Assembly (NCBI RefSeq): GCF_029076845.1
Contig: NZ_JARESE010000063.1
Coordinates: 39,339-103,338 of the forward strand
Length of the DNA stretch: 64,000 nt
Reading direction: 5' to 3'
From: Novosphingobium album (ex Liu et al. 2023)
GTDB lineage: Bacteria; Pseudomonadota; Alphaproteobacteria; Sphingomonadales; Sphingomonadaceae
The translations under genes and the position numbers were made by a program. The notes beneath the pieces were generated by a model, which saw nothing but the letters and a program-made list of their open reading frames with translations, did not search any database and was not told where the DNA came from. Positions 26,858 to 36,212 of the stretch are shown here, piece after piece; the stretch's first letter is position 1; each line of letters starts with the position of its first letter.

Positions 26858-28167
26858 GCCCGCCGCGCCGCCCTTTGCATCAGGTCCGCCAGCAGCCAGC
26901 CCACCGTCATGCAGACCAGGGGCATCACCGGATAGTGAAAACGCGACTGGCCGGAGAACACGACCGCGATCAGGCTGAGGTAGACGGCGACGCCGTAAGG
27001 CACCAGCCACCAGTCGATCCAGCGTTCGCCCGCCCGGTGGCGCCTGGCCACCATCACGAAGAAGGCCGCCGCGAAGCCCAGCATCAGCAGCCCGTAATAG
27101 GCCTGGTTGGCATAGCGGACCGCGCGGAACAGCCCTTCCCGCCGGGCATAGGCGGGATGGCCGCCCTGATAGGCCCATTCCGCCTCGCCATCGGGCAGCC
27201 ACAGGCGCGCCAGCTTTTTCGGCATGAGCATCACGAACTTGCCGGGGTTGGCCGCAATCCAGGCCATCCCCAGCCGCTTCGCCTCGGCATCGCGCGCCAC
27301 TTCGTCAAGCCCGGGGCGGGCCATCAGCGCGGTGACGACGGGATCGGCCGGCGTGTAATCGCCCGTCGCGCTGTCGTTGTTGCCGGTCAGCAAGGTGAAG
27401 CCGCCATTGGTCGAGACCGCGACCCAGTGGCCGATCTGCTGGTGATTGCGCATCGACCAGGGCAGCACGGTGAGCGCGGCGACGGCCAGCACCAGCGTGC
27501 CTTGCAGCACAAGGCCCGGCACGCGGCGCCACACATCGCCCGCGCGCAGCCATTCGATGGCGAACAGCAGCGGCACGACCACCAGCGTCTGCGCTTTCAC
27601 CAGCGTCGCGACGCCGAAGATCACGCCGACCGGGATCAGCATCCAGGCGGACCGGCGCGTGACGAGCAGCCAGCAGCCGGCCATCAGCAGCGCGGTGTAG
27701 AACACTTCGGTCAGCCCCAGCGGGACATAGCCGATGGAATTGGGATAGACCGCCAGCAGCAACAACCCCATGCGCGCCGCCGCTTCGCCGCCGAACAGCC
27801 GCCGGCCGAGCGCCAGCGTCAGCCACCCGGTCAGCACCGCGCTGGCCAGGTTGAACAGGCCGATGGCCATGGTCGAAGGGCCGGCAAGGCGGAACACCAC
27901 CGAAAGCGCCAGCGGCCAGCCCGGCGGCCAGAACGCGGTCGGCTCGCCCTTTTCCAGATAGCCCAGCCCGGCGGCCAGGCTCGTCGCGCGATCGACATAC
28001 CAGGCGGCGTCCGAAGTGGGCAGCACCTCGATCAGCAGCACGCCCAGGCGCGGCAGCACGAAAAGCGCCCAGATCAGGAGCAGGGCCCGGCGCGACCCGG
28101 CGAACCACGCCAGCGCGGCGTCGGCGCGCCGAGCGGCGTTTCGTGCGGCAGGGAAGGTGGCGTGCAT
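26854..28167 (-). CDS. GT39/ArnT-like membrane glycosyltransferase
   Basis: A 437-residue protein with ~10 membrane helices and the first-loop acidic residue pattern of PMT/ArnT-type transferases (LPTSDAAWYVDRATSLAAG). These enzymes move sugars from polyprenyl-phosphate carriers onto lipid or protein acceptors on the periplasmic side. TVLPWSMRNHQQIG and the late FSGQSRFHYPVMPL helix are typical of the family. The acceptor is unknown and no glycan cluster adjoins it, so it may be an orphan enzyme. It converges on the small HTH gene. Confidence 0.8.
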   Translation of the reverse strand: MHATFPAARNAARRADAALAWFAGSRRALLLIWALFVLPRLGVLLIEVLPTSDAAWYVDRATSLAAGLGYLEKGEPTAFWPPGWPLALSVVFRLAGPSTMAIGLFNLASAVLTGWLTLALGRRLFGGEAAARMGLLLLAVYPNSIGYVPLGLTEVFYTALLMAGCWLLVTRRSAWMLIPVGVIFGVATLVKAQTLVVVPLLFAIEWLRAGDVWRRVPGLVLQGTLVLAVAALTVLPWSMRNHQQIGHWVAVSTNGGFTLLTGNNDSATGDYTPADPVVTALMARPGLDEVARDAEAKRLGMAWIAANPGKFVMLMPKKLARLWLPDGEAEWAYQGGHPAYARREGLFRAVRYANQAYYGLLMLGFAAAFFVMVARRHRAGERWIDWWLVPYGVAVYLSLIAVVFSGQSRFHYPVMPLVCMTVGWLLADLMQRAARRA

Positions 28168-28298
28168 CGCCTGGACGGATAGCAGCCATGCTTTAAGATC
28201 GGATTGACGGCGGCGGGCCGAGCGCGCCGTTCCTTACCTATCGTCCCCTTCCCCGTCCTCCCTTGCCCATCGCCCCGGCCATCGCCACGTTGCGGGGC

Positions 28299-29042
28299 AT
28301 GAGCGACACCCGGTTCCACGCGATGCCCGACGGGCGGCGCATCGCCTTCCGCTTCACGCCGGGGATCGGCCCGGCCGTGGTCTTCCTGCCCGGCTATATG
28401 TCCGACATGGCCGGCGGCAAGGCGAGCGCAGTGTTCGACTGGGCGCGCGCGCAAGGCCGCGCCTGCCTGCTGCTCGACTATTCGGGCTGCGGCGAGAGCG
28501 ACGGAGACTTCGCCACGGGCACGCTGTCGCGCTGGCGCGAGGACGTGCTGGCGCTGATCGCCGCGCATTGTCCCGGCCCGGTGCTGCTCGCCGGCTCGTC
28601 GATGGGCGGCTGGCTGATGCTGCTGTGCGCGCTGGCGCTGCCGGCGGAGCGGCGCGCCGGCCTGATCGGCATCGCGCCCGCGCCCGATTTCACCGACTGG
28701 GGCACCTCGGCTGAGGACCAGGCGCGGCTGGCGGCGGGACAGACGGTGTTCGCGGACAATCCCTATGGCCCCGATCCCACGCCGACCCATCCCGGCTTCT
28801 GGCGCGACGGGCAGGCGAATCGCCTGCTGCATGGCGAGGTCGCGCTCGATTGCCCGGTGCGGCTGCTGCACGGGCAGCGCGATGGCGACGTGCCGTGGGA
28901 AATCTCGCTGCGGCTGGCGGCGGCGCTGCGTTCAGCGGCGGTGCAGGTCACGCTGATCAAGGACGGCGATCACCGCCTTTCGCGCGATGGCGATATCGCG
29001 CTGTTGCTGCGCACCCTTGCCGAACTGCTCACGGCGGACTGA
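28299..29042 (+). CDS. Alpha/beta hydrolase
   Basis: A 247-residue serine hydrolase of the ABHD10-like type. The nucleophile elbow reads AGSSMGGWLM, the oxyanion-side strand VVFLPGYMSDMAGGK, and the catalytic histidine lies in KDGDHRLS near the C-terminus; an acidic residue in LHGQRDGDVPWE completes the triad. Substrates of such enzymes are esters or thioesters, not defined here. The ATG at 28299 is preferred over an upstream ATG at 28263, because it gives the usual MSDTRF-like start. It precedes the TPR gene by 13 bases. Confidence 0.88.
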   Translation: MSDTRFHAMPDGRRIAFRFTPGIGPAVVFLPGYMSDMAGGKASAVFDWARAQGRACLLLDYSGCGESDGDFATGTLSRWREDVLALIAAHCPGPVLLAGSSMGGWLMLLCALALPAERRAGLIGIAPAPDFTDWGTSAEDQARLAAGQTVFADNPYGPDPTPTHPGFWRDGQANRLLHGEVALDCPVRLLHGQRDGDVPWEISLRLAAALRSAAVQVTLIKDGDHRLSRDGDIALLLRTLAELLTAD

Positions 29043-29055
29043 CCGGAGACGCGCC

Positions 29056-29904
29056 ATGTCGATATTCGCACTCGTCCTGCTGGGCCAGGTGGGCGCCGCG
29101 CCCGCGATCGGCGCCGATCCCTTGCAGCTTCCCGCCGAAGTGCGCGATCGCAAGCCCCGGACGCGCCAAGTCCAGACCGTGGAAGCGCCCCCCGGCCCGC
29201 AGATCGACGGCTGCATCGCCGAGATGGAGACCGATCCGGTGCACGGTGCCGATGCCGCGCGCAAGGCGCTGGCCGAGGCGAAAGGCGAGGAACGCGTGCG
29301 CGCCGGGCTGTGCCTGGGCATCGCGCTGACCCAGCTCGAACGCTGGGACGAGGCACAGCGCGCCTTTTCCACCGCGCGCAGTTCCGCCATGCCCGACGAT
29401 CACGCCAGCCGGGCTCGGCTGGGATCAATGGCCGGCAATGCCGCCTTCGCCGGCGGCCAGCCCGACAGCGCGCTGGCGCTGTTCGATTCGGCGCAGACCG
29501 AAGCGCGGCAGGCGGGCGACGGCGCGCTGGGCGGCGCGATCGCGATCGACCGGGCGCGGGCGCTCGTCACGCTCGGCCGGAACGACGAGGCCGCCGCCGC
29601 GCTGGCCGAGGCGCGCGCGCTGGCCCCGGACAACGCGCAGGCCTGGCTGCTTTCGGCCACGCTCTCGCGCCGGATGGACAAGCTGCTCGAAGCGCAGGCA
29701 CAGATCGAGAAAGCCGCCCAGATCGCCCCCGAGGATCCCGAAACCGGGCTGGAAGCCGGCGTCATCGCCATGCTTTCGGGCCGGGAGGACGCGGCCCGGC
29801 GAAGCTGGCAATCGGTGCTGGCGACCGCGCCCGAAAGCGCGGCGGCGGCCACCGCCAAGGGCTATCTCGCGCAGCTTGGCAATGGAGGCCCCGCGAAACC
29901 ATGA
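29056..29904 (+). CDS. Exported TPR protein
   Basis: A 282-residue protein with a short N-terminal hydrophobic segment, a charged linker and at least four tetratricopeptide helices pairs (for example RAGLCLGIALTQLERWDEAQ and RALVTLGRNDEAAAALAEAR). TPR proteins are scaffolds for protein contacts; there is no enzymatic domain. It probably lies in the periplasm. The stop overlaps the next start (ATGA at 29901-29904), so it is cotranslated with the LLM oxidoreductase. Confidence 0.82.
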   Translation: MSIFALVLLGQVGAAPAIGADPLQLPAEVRDRKPRTRQVQTVEAPPGPQIDGCIAEMETDPVHGADAARKALAEAKGEERVRAGLCLGIALTQLERWDEAQRAFSTARSSAMPDDHASRARLGSMAGNAAFAGGQPDSALALFDSAQTEARQAGDGALGGAIAIDRARALVTLGRNDEAAAALAEARALAPDNAQAWLLSATLSRRMDKLLEAQAQIEKAAQIAPEDPETGLEAGVIAMLSGREDAARRSWQSVLATAPESAAAATAKGYLAQLGNGGPAKP

Positions 29905-30881
29905 TCCCGCTTTCCTTCCTCGATCTCGTTCCCGTGCGCGAAGGCTCGGGCGTATCCGAAGCGCTCGCCGAAACGGCCTTGACCGCGCAAGCGGCCGAGC
30001 GGGCCGGCTACAAGCGCTTCTGGGTGGCCGAGCACCACGGCATGGAAGGGATCGCCGGCGGCGCCACCTCGGTCGTGCTCGCGCATATCGGCGATATGAC
30101 CTCCACCATCCGCATCGGCGCGGGCGGCATCATGCTGCCCAACCACAACCCCTATGTCATCGCCGAGCAGTTCGGCACGCTCGATGCCCTGTTCCCCGGC
30201 CGGATCGACCTGGGGCTGGGGCGCGCGGCGGGGGCGGACGGACGGCTCGCCTATGCGCTGCGCAAGGACATCGTGAAAGCGGCCGAGACCTTTCCGCAGG
30301 ACATCCTGGAACTGCAGGCCCGCTTCGCCGGCGACCCCGCGCTGCCGGTGGCGGCACCGCAGGCGGCGGGCGCGCAAGTGGAGATCTGGGTGCTGGGGTC
30401 GAGCCTTTACGGCGCGCAGCTCGCGGCGATGCTGGGGCTGCCCTATGCCTTCGCCTCACACTTCGCGCCCGCGCTGCTCGATCAGGCGGCGACGATCTAT
30501 CGCGAGCGGTTCGAGCCCGGCGCCACGCTCGACAAGCCGCATTTCATGGCCGCGATCAACGTCATCGCCGCCGAGACCGATGACGAGGCGGCCCTGCTCG
30601 CCTCCTCGAACGAGCAGAGCTTCGTCGCGCTGCGCACCGGCACGCCGGGCAAGCTGCGGCCGCCCGTGCCCGGATACCGCCAGAGCCTGCCCTCGGCCGC
30701 GCTGGCGATGCTGGACCAGATGCGTTCGGTCAGCGCCATCGGCAGCCCGGAGACGGTGCGCGCGGGGATAGAGCGATTCGTCGAGCGGACCGGGGCGGAT
30801 GAGCTGATCATCTCGGGCTCGACCTTCGATCCTGAAGCGCAACGGCGGTCGCTGGCGCTGACGATGGAAGCGCTGGGGTAA
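29901..30881 (+). CDS. LLM-class flavin-dependent oxidoreductase
   Basis: A 326-residue bacterial-luciferase-fold protein of the YhbW-like group. It begins with the characteristic LSFLDLVPVREGSG, then shows RFWVAEHHGMEG and IRIGAGGIMLPNHNPYVIAEQFG. Such enzymes use FMNH2 to oxidise small molecules, but natural substrates are mostly unknown. It is translationally coupled to the TPR gene and is followed by a perfect hairpin at 30884. Confidence 0.9.
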   Translation: MIPLSFLDLVPVREGSGVSEALAETALTAQAAERAGYKRFWVAEHHGMEGIAGGATSVVLAHIGDMTSTIRIGAGGIMLPNHNPYVIAEQFGTLDALFPGRIDLGLGRAAGADGRLAYALRKDIVKAAETFPQDILELQARFAGDPALPVAAPQAAGAQVEIWVLGSSLYGAQLAAMLGLPYAFASHFAPALLDQAATIYRERFEPGATLDKPHFMAAINVIAAETDDEAALLASSNEQSFVALRTGTPGKLRPPVPGYRQSLPSAALAMLDQMRSVSAIGSPETVRAGIERFVERTGADELIISGSTFDPEAQRRSLALTMEALG

Positions 30882-30883
30882 AG

Positions 30884-30908
30884 TCTGATTCAGCTTTGCT
30901 GAATCAGA
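30884..30908. terminator. Perfect 11-bp hairpin after the LLM oxidoreductase gene
   Basis: TCTGATTCAGC, loop TTT, GCTGAATCAGA form a perfect stem three bases after the stop codon. It is likely to end the hydrolase-TPR-LLM transcript, although no T-run follows. The core CTGATTCAG recurs at about 63971 in the putative insertion-sequence end, so the hairpin could also be a remnant of a mobile sequence. Confidence 0.5.
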
Positions 30909-31037
30909 ACGGCACCGGCCCGCATCCCCGTCCGGGGCTCGGACTCTTGCCCATTCAGGCATTTTGATGCGTTTTTGGGCCAGGACTCTGCGCGCCGGGC
31001 ATTGACCCTGCGCCATTTTTGCACAAACCAGCGGGCC

Positions 31038-32264
31038 ATGGAAAAAGCAGACGTCGTAATCGTGGGAGCAGGGCATGGCGGGGCGCAATGCGCCATCGCG
31101 CTGCGCCAGAATGGCTTTGAGGGCACTGTCGCGGTGATCGGCCGCGAGCCGGAATATCCCTATGAGCGCCCGCCGCTCTCGAAGGAGTATTTCGCGCGCG
31201 AGAAGACTTTCGATCGGCTCTATATCCGCCCGCCCACATTCTGGGCGGAAAAGGAAATCGCCTTCAAGCTCGATACCGAAGTGACCAGGGTCGATCCCGC
31301 CGCGCATGAGCTGACGCTCTCCACCGGCGAGACGTTCGGCTATGGCAAGCTCGTCTGGGCGACGGGCGGGGATCCGCGCCGGCTCTCCTGCTCGGGCGCG
31401 GACCTTGCCGGGGTCTTCGCCGTGCGCACGCGCGAGGATTGCGACCTGATGATGGCCGAGATCGACGCCGGCACGCGCAACATCGTCGTGATCGGCGGCG
31501 GCTACATCGGGCTGGAAGCCGCCGCGGTGCTGACCAAGCTGGGCTGCAAGGTCACGCTGCTGGAAGCCTTGCCGCGCGTGCTGGCCCGCGTTGCCGGCGA
31601 AGAGCTTTCCGCCTTCTATGAAAAGGAACATCGCGATCACGGCGTCGATCTGCGCACCGGCGTCGCGGTCGATTGCATCGTCGGCGATGGCCACAAGGTG
31701 ACGGGCGTCAGGCTGGCAGATGGCGAGGAAATCCCGGCCGAGGCGGTGATCGTCGGCATCGGCATCGTGCCCGCGGTCGGCCCGCTGATCCTGGCGGGCG
31801 CGGCCGGCGCCAACGGGGTGGATATCGACGAATATTGCCGCACCTCGCTGCCCGATGTCTATGCGATCGGCGATTGCGCCGCTTTCGCCTGCGATTTTGC
31901 CGGCGGCAACGTGATGCGCGTCGAATCGGTGCAGAACGCCAACGACATGGCGACTTGCGTGGCCAAGGCGATCTGCGGCGACGAGAAGCCGTACCATGCC
32001 TTCCCGTGGTTCTGGTCGAACCAGTATGACCTCAGGCTCCAGACCGCCGGGATCAACCTGGGCTTTGACCGGACGGTGATTCGCGGCAACCCGGATGATC
32101 GCGCCTTCAGCGTGGTCTATCTGCGCGAAGGCCGCGTGCTGGCGCTCGATTGCGTCAACATGGTCAAGGACTACGTGCAGGGCCGCAAGCTGGTGGAGGC
32201 CGGCGCCACGCCCGACCTTGCCGATCTGGCCGACGCGAGCAAGCCGCTCAAGGAACTGCTGTAA
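31038..32264 (+). CDS. Ferredoxin/rubredoxin reductase-like FAD oxidoreductase
   Basis: A 408-residue pyridine nucleotide-disulfide-fold flavoprotein. It has an N-terminal FAD motif VIVGAGHGGAQCAIAL, an ATGGDPR segment, the NAD(P)H motif VVIGGGYIGLEAAAVL and the second FAD motif VYAIGDCAAF. It matches the ferredoxin reductases that feed electrons to P450s or ring-hydroxylating dioxygenases. No ferredoxin or oxygenase is encoded nearby. The ATG at 31038 gives the standard N-terminus. Its last 17 bases overlap the convergent queG gene. Confidence 0.92.
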   Translation: MEKADVVIVGAGHGGAQCAIALRQNGFEGTVAVIGREPEYPYERPPLSKEYFAREKTFDRLYIRPPTFWAEKEIAFKLDTEVTRVDPAAHELTLSTGETFGYGKLVWATGGDPRRLSCSGADLAGVFAVRTREDCDLMMAEIDAGTRNIVVIGGGYIGLEAAAVLTKLGCKVTLLEALPRVLARVAGEELSAFYEKEHRDHGVDLRTGVAVDCIVGDGHKVTGVRLADGEEIPAEAVIVGIGIVPAVGPLILAGAAGANGVDIDEYCRTSLPDVYAIGDCAAFACDFAGGNVMRVESVQNANDMATCVAKAICGDEKPYHAFPWFWSNQYDLRLQTAGINLGFDRTVIRGNPDDRAFSVVYLREGRVLALDCVNMVKDYVQGRKLVEAGATPDLADLADASKPLKELL

Positions 32265-33324
32265 GCCGGGCGGTGGCCCATTCGGCCGCTTCGGCCACCA
32301 CCGGATCGGGATCGGCCCGCAACGGCGCAACTTGCGCCAGCAGCGCGGGTTGCCCGCTGTTGCCCGCCGCATAGAGGCAATTGCGCACGAAGCGGTCGCG
32401 CCCGATGCGCTTGATCGGGCTGCCGGAGAACAGCTTGCGGAAGCCGGCATCGTCCAGCGTCAGCAGATCAGCCAGCTCGGCGGCGGCCAGTTCGCCGCGC
32501 GGCAGGAAAGCGCGCATGGTGTGCGCCGTGCCGGCGAACTTGTTCCACGGGCACACCGCCAGGCAATCGTCGCAGCCATAGATGCGATTGCCCAGCGCGG
32601 CGCGGAATTCCTCCGCGATCGGGCCCTTGTGCTCGATCGTCAGGTAGCTGATGCAGCGCCGCGCATCGAGCCGGTAGGGCTCCGGGAAAGCCGCGGTCGG
32701 GCACGCGTCCTGGCAGGCGCGGCAGGAACCGCAATGGTCGGCCTCGGGCGTGCTCGCGCCCAGTTCCAGCGTGGTGTAGATCTCGCCCAGGAACAGCCAG
32801 GAGCCGTGCCGGCGGCTGACGAGGTTGGTGTGCTTGCCTTGCCAGCCGATCCCCGCCGCCTGCCCCAGCGGCTTTTCCATCACCGGCGCGGTATCGGTGA
32901 ACACCTTGACCTCGGCCGGGCCCAGTCCGCGCTTGCCGGCTTCGGCAACAAGCCAGCGCGCCAGCGCCTTGAGCGCCTTCTTGACGACGTCATGATAATC
33001 CGCCCCTTGCGCATAGGCGGAAACGCGCGCGATCCCGGGATGTGCCGCCAGCGCCAGCGGATCGGCGGCGGGCGCATAGCTCATGCCCAGCACGATCACG
33101 CCACGCGCCTCGGGCCAGAGCGCTTGCGGCGAACGGCGGTGGTGCGCGCGCTCCGCCATCCAGCCCATCGCGCCGTGCATCCCCGCCTCCAGCCATGCGT
33201 CCAGCCGGGCCGCGCGCACCGCATCCTCGCGCGCCGGGGCCACGCCGAAGGCGCAGAAGCCCAGCGCCCGCGCTTGGGCGGCCAGATCGTCGGCGAACGA
33301 CGGGGTTGACGGTGCGTTAACCAA
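32248..33324 (-). CDS. queG: Epoxyqueuosine reductase QueG
   Basis: A 358-residue cobalamin-dependent reductase catalysing the last step of queuosine synthesis in tRNA. Two [4Fe-4S] ferredoxin motifs are seen, CGSCRACQDACPT and CDDCLAVCPWNKF. The N-terminal half contains GMHGAMGWMAER and YHDVVKKAL, and a C-terminal HEAT-like end reads RNCLYAAGNSG. The iron-sulphur ligands are complete. It overlaps the convergent oxidoreductase gene by 17 bases and is divergent from the ABC-transporter pair. Confidence 0.95.
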   Translation of the reverse strand: MVNAPSTPSFADDLAAQARALGFCAFGVAPAREDAVRAARLDAWLEAGMHGAMGWMAERAHHRRSPQALWPEARGVIVLGMSYAPAADPLALAAHPGIARVSAYAQGADYHDVVKKALKALARWLVAEAGKRGLGPAEVKVFTDTAPVMEKPLGQAAGIGWQGKHTNLVSRRHGSWLFLGEIYTTLELGASTPEADHCGSCRACQDACPTAAFPEPYRLDARRCISYLTIEHKGPIAEEFRAALGNRIYGCDDCLAVCPWNKFAGTAHTMRAFLPRGELAAAELADLLTLDDAGFRKLFSGSPIKRIGRDRFVRNCLYAAGNSGQPALLAQVAPLRADPDPVVAEAAEWATARLTAVP

Positions 33325-33397
33325 ACTTGCGGATGTTCCCGTTCACGTGCGAGGGGATAGGCCAGCGTTCATGAGGATCGACTTAGGAGAATGGCAA

Positions 33398-34375
33398 GTG
33401 GCGGGCAACGATAGCCCCCCGGCTTCGGGCATGGACCGGCCGCTTGCGATCGAGGCACGCGGCCTGGTCAAGCGCTTCGACGGGTTCGTCGCGGTCGACG
33501 GCGTCGATCTTTCGGTTCCCGAAGGCGCGATCTACGGCATTCTCGGCCCCAATGGCGCGGGCAAGACGACGACGTTGCGCATGTTGCTGGGCATTATCGA
33601 GCCCGACGCGGGCCTGCGCCGCATCCTGGGGGCCGAGCGGCCCCACGATGTCGCGCACGCGATCGGCTACTTGCCCGAGGAGCGCGGGCTCTATCCCGCG
33701 ATGAAGGCGGTGGAGGCGATCGCCTTCGTCGGCGCGCTACGCGGCCTGCCGCTGGCCGAAGGGCGCCGCCGGGCCCGACGGCTGCTGGAAGAGCATGGCC
33801 TGGGCTATGCCGCCGATCGCCAGATCCGCCAGCTTTCCAAGGGCATGGCGCAGCAGGTGCAGATCCTGGGCACGCTGGTGCACGAGCCGCGCCTGGTCAT
33901 TTTCGACGAGCCGTTCTCCGGCCTCGACGCGCTCAACCAGGGCAAGCTTGAACGGATGATCCGCGCGCTGGCCGAAAACGGCACCACCGTGATCTTCTCC
34001 ACCCATGTCATCGCCCATGCCGAGCGGCTGTGCGACGAAGTGGCGATCATCGCCGGGGGCAAAGTGCCGTTCGCCGGCTCCGTCGATGTCGCACGCGACC
34101 GCATCCGGCCGCAAGTGCGGCTGGAAACCCGCGCGCAGCACGGGCCGTGGCGCGCCGCGCTGCCGGCCGATGCCCGCCATGAAGGCGCGTTCTGGTCCTT
34201 CGCCTTGCCCGAAAGCGGGGCCGAGCCACTGCTGCGCGCGCTGATCGAAGGCGATGCCGGCATCCTTTCGCTCTCGATCGAGCGCGCGGGGCTGCACGAT
34301 GCCTTCGTCGCCATCGCCGGCGAGGCGGCCGCACGCGCGCTGGAAGAAGACAAGCCCGAGGAGATGCGGCGATGA
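33398..34375 (+). CDS. ABC transporter ATP-binding protein, NatA-like
   Basis: A ~325-residue ATPase with Walker A GPNGAGKTTTLR, signature region LSKGMAQQVQ (a variant of LSGGQ), Walker B LVIFDEPFSGLD and a C-terminal extension (DUF4162-like) common in NatA-type exporters. The GTG at 33398 has a strong AGGAGA site 7 bases upstream and is preferred; an in-frame ATG at 33371 lies before that site. The stop overlaps the permease start (ATGA at 34372-34375). Together they form an ABC-2 type exporter, possibly for sodium or a drug. Confidence 0.93.
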   Translation: MAGNDSPPASGMDRPLAIEARGLVKRFDGFVAVDGVDLSVPEGAIYGILGPNGAGKTTTLRMLLGIIEPDAGLRRILGAERPHDVAHAIGYLPEERGLYPAMKAVEAIAFVGALRGLPLAEGRRRARRLLEEHGLGYAADRQIRQLSKGMAQQVQILGTLVHEPRLVIFDEPFSGLDALNQGKLERMIRALAENGTTVIFSTHVIAHAERLCDEVAIIAGGKVPFAGSVDVARDRIRPQVRLETRAQHGPWRAALPADARHEGAFWSFALPESGAEPLLRALIEGDAGILSLSIERAGLHDAFVAIAGEAAARALEEDKPEEMRR

Positions 34376-35613
34376 ACGATCCGATCCGGTCTGGCCGCCT
34401 GTCCACGCTGGCGGCCGCCTTCGTCGTCGCACGGCGCGATTTCACCGCGATCCTGTTCAGCCGCAGCTTCTTCTTCTTCCTGCTCGGCCCGCTGTTCCCC
34501 GTGGTGATCGCGCTGATGGCAGGCGGCGTGGGCCAGCATGTGAACGATGCGGCCGATCATCCCCGGCTGGGCGTGGCCATGGCCACGGCCGATGTCGATG
34601 CCATGCTGGCGGCGCGCGGCGCGCTGGCCCCGCGCCTCAACGACGCCATGCCCGAGCTTGTCGTAGTGCGGCGGCTCGCGCCGGGGGAGACGATCGACGC
34701 CCGGGTCGAACTGGCCAGAGGCGATATCGCCGCGCTGCTCACTGGCACGCCGCGCGCGCCCGTGCTCACCGGCACGCCCGCGCAGATCGCGGCATGGCAA
34801 GGCCCGGTCTCGCTGCTCGCCGCCCAAGCGCTGGGCGAAGCCCCGAAGAGCTATCCGCAAGTCGCGCTGGCCGGCACCGCCAGCAGTTCGGCCGGGGAAC
34901 GCAAGGGCCGGCTGCTGACGGCACAGGCCGCGCAGACCCTGCTGTTCCTGCTGACGATGCTGCTCGCGGGCATGGTCCTGTCCAATCTGGTGGAGGAAAA
35001 GAGCAACAAGATCATAGAGATCCTGGCCGCCGCCATTCCCATGGACGCGGTCTTCTTCGGCAAGCTGTTCGCCATGCTGGGCGTGTCCTTCGTCGGCATC
35101 GCGGTCTGGGCTTCGCTGGGCGGATCGCTGGTGCTCGCGGCGGGATCGGCCCTGCCCGCGCTGCCGGCCCCGGCCGTCGGTTGGCCGCTGATGCTGCTCC
35201 TGGGCGTGATCTACTTCGCGATGGCCTATCTGCTGCTGGGCTCGGTGTTCCTCTCGATCGGCTCGATGGCCTCGACCGTGCGCGAAGTGCAGACGCTGTC
35301 CATGCCCGTGACGATGCTGCAGCTGATGAACTTCTTCCTCGCCAGCTATGCGATGACCCAGCCGGGCAGCCCGGTGGAGATCGCCGCGATCGCGATTCCC
35401 TTCAGCTCTCCGTTCACCATGCTGGCGCGCGCGGCGCAGGACCCGGCGGTCCTGCCGCAGATCGCCGCGATCGCCTGGCAGGGACTATGCGTCGTCATCT
35501 TCGTCCGCCTGGGCGCGCGGCTGTTCCGCAGCCGAGTGATGAAATCGGGCCCGACGCGCCCGGCCAGGCCGCGAAAGAGTCTTCTGGCGCGCCTGAAGCC
35601 GGCGCGGGCCTGA
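34372..35613 (+). CDS. ABC-2 type transporter permease, NatB-like
   Basis: A 413-residue inner-membrane subunit. One helix near the N-terminus (SFFFFLLGPLFPVVIALMAG) is followed by a ~130-residue extracytoplasmic domain, then five or six helices starting at TLLFLLTMLLAGMVLSN. The segment NLVEEKSNKIIEILAAA is the characteristic cytoplasmic motif of NatB/ABC-2 exporters. It works with the ATPase encoded directly upstream. The substrate is not defined by sequence. Confidence 0.92.
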   Translation: MNDPIRSGRLSTLAAAFVVARRDFTAILFSRSFFFFLLGPLFPVVIALMAGGVGQHVNDAADHPRLGVAMATADVDAMLAARGALAPRLNDAMPELVVVRRLAPGETIDARVELARGDIAALLTGTPRAPVLTGTPAQIAAWQGPVSLLAAQALGEAPKSYPQVALAGTASSSAGERKGRLLTAQAAQTLLFLLTMLLAGMVLSNLVEEKSNKIIEILAAAIPMDAVFFGKLFAMLGVSFVGIAVWASLGGSLVLAAGSALPALPAPAVGWPLMLLLGVIYFAMAYLLLGSVFLSIGSMASTVREVQTLSMPVTMLQLMNFFLASYAMTQPGSPVEIAAIAIPFSSPFTMLARAAQDPAVLPQIAAIAWQGLCVVIFVRLGARLFRSRVMKSGPTRPARPRKSLLARLKPARA

Positions 35614-35665
35614 GGCGCATTCATCGCCCGCTCAGCCGCGCCGCGCCAGATTGCGGCGCGTGGAC

Positions 35666-36181
35666 ATGCAACCCCTCTTCCCGCCCATGACGGCGCCGGC
35701 CATGCCGCGCCGCCGGTTCCTCGCCTGGCTGAGCATGGGCGCGGCGCTGCCCGTGATGGCCGCATGCGGCGGCGGGGACGCTTCGGCCAAGGCCTATCCG
35801 GTCAGCTTCAGCGAGGCGGAATGGCGCAAGCGCCTCACCCCCGCGCAATTCCACATCCTGCGCGAGCAGGGCACCGAAACGCCGTTCACCTCGCCGCTCA
35901 ATAACGAGCATCGCGCCGGCACTTTCGTCTGTGCGGCGGATGGCAACCGGCTGTTCGCCTCGGCCACCAAGTTCGACAGCGGCACCGGCTGGCCCAGTTT
36001 CTGGAAGCCGCTGCCCGGCGCCATCGGCACCTCGACCGATTTCAGGCTCGGCTATCCGCGCACCGAAGTGCACTGCGCGCGGTGCGGCGGCCATCTCGGC
36101 CATGTCTTCGACGATGGCCCGAAACCCACCGGCAAGCGCTATTGCATGAACGGGATCGCGATGAAGTTCGTGCCCGCCTGA
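35666..36181 (+). CDS. msrB: Peptide-methionine (R)-S-oxide reductase MsrB, exported, altered zinc site
   Basis: A 171-residue enzyme reducing R-methionine sulfoxide. The N-terminus has a twin-arginine signal (PRRRFLAWLS) ending in a lipobox VMAAC (Cys34), so it is exported folded and probably lipid-anchored. The core has TKFDSGTGWPSFWKPL, HLGHVFDDGP and the catalytic RYCMNG (Cys160). One zinc pair is intact (Cys137, Cys140) but the other reads C89-A-A-D92 instead of CxxC. It probably works with the exported MsrA to protect periplasmic proteins. Confidence 0.93.
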   Translation: MQPLFPPMTAPAMPRRRFLAWLSMGAALPVMAACGGGDASAKAYPVSFSEAEWRKRLTPAQFHILREQGTETPFTSPLNNEHRAGTFVCAADGNRLFASATKFDSGTGWPSFWKPLPGAIGTSTDFRLGYPRTEVHCARCGGHLGHVFDDGPKPTGKRYCMNGIAMKFVPA

Positions 36182-36212
36182 AAGCGGCGCGGGCCAGTCA
36201 GGAGACGTTGAC

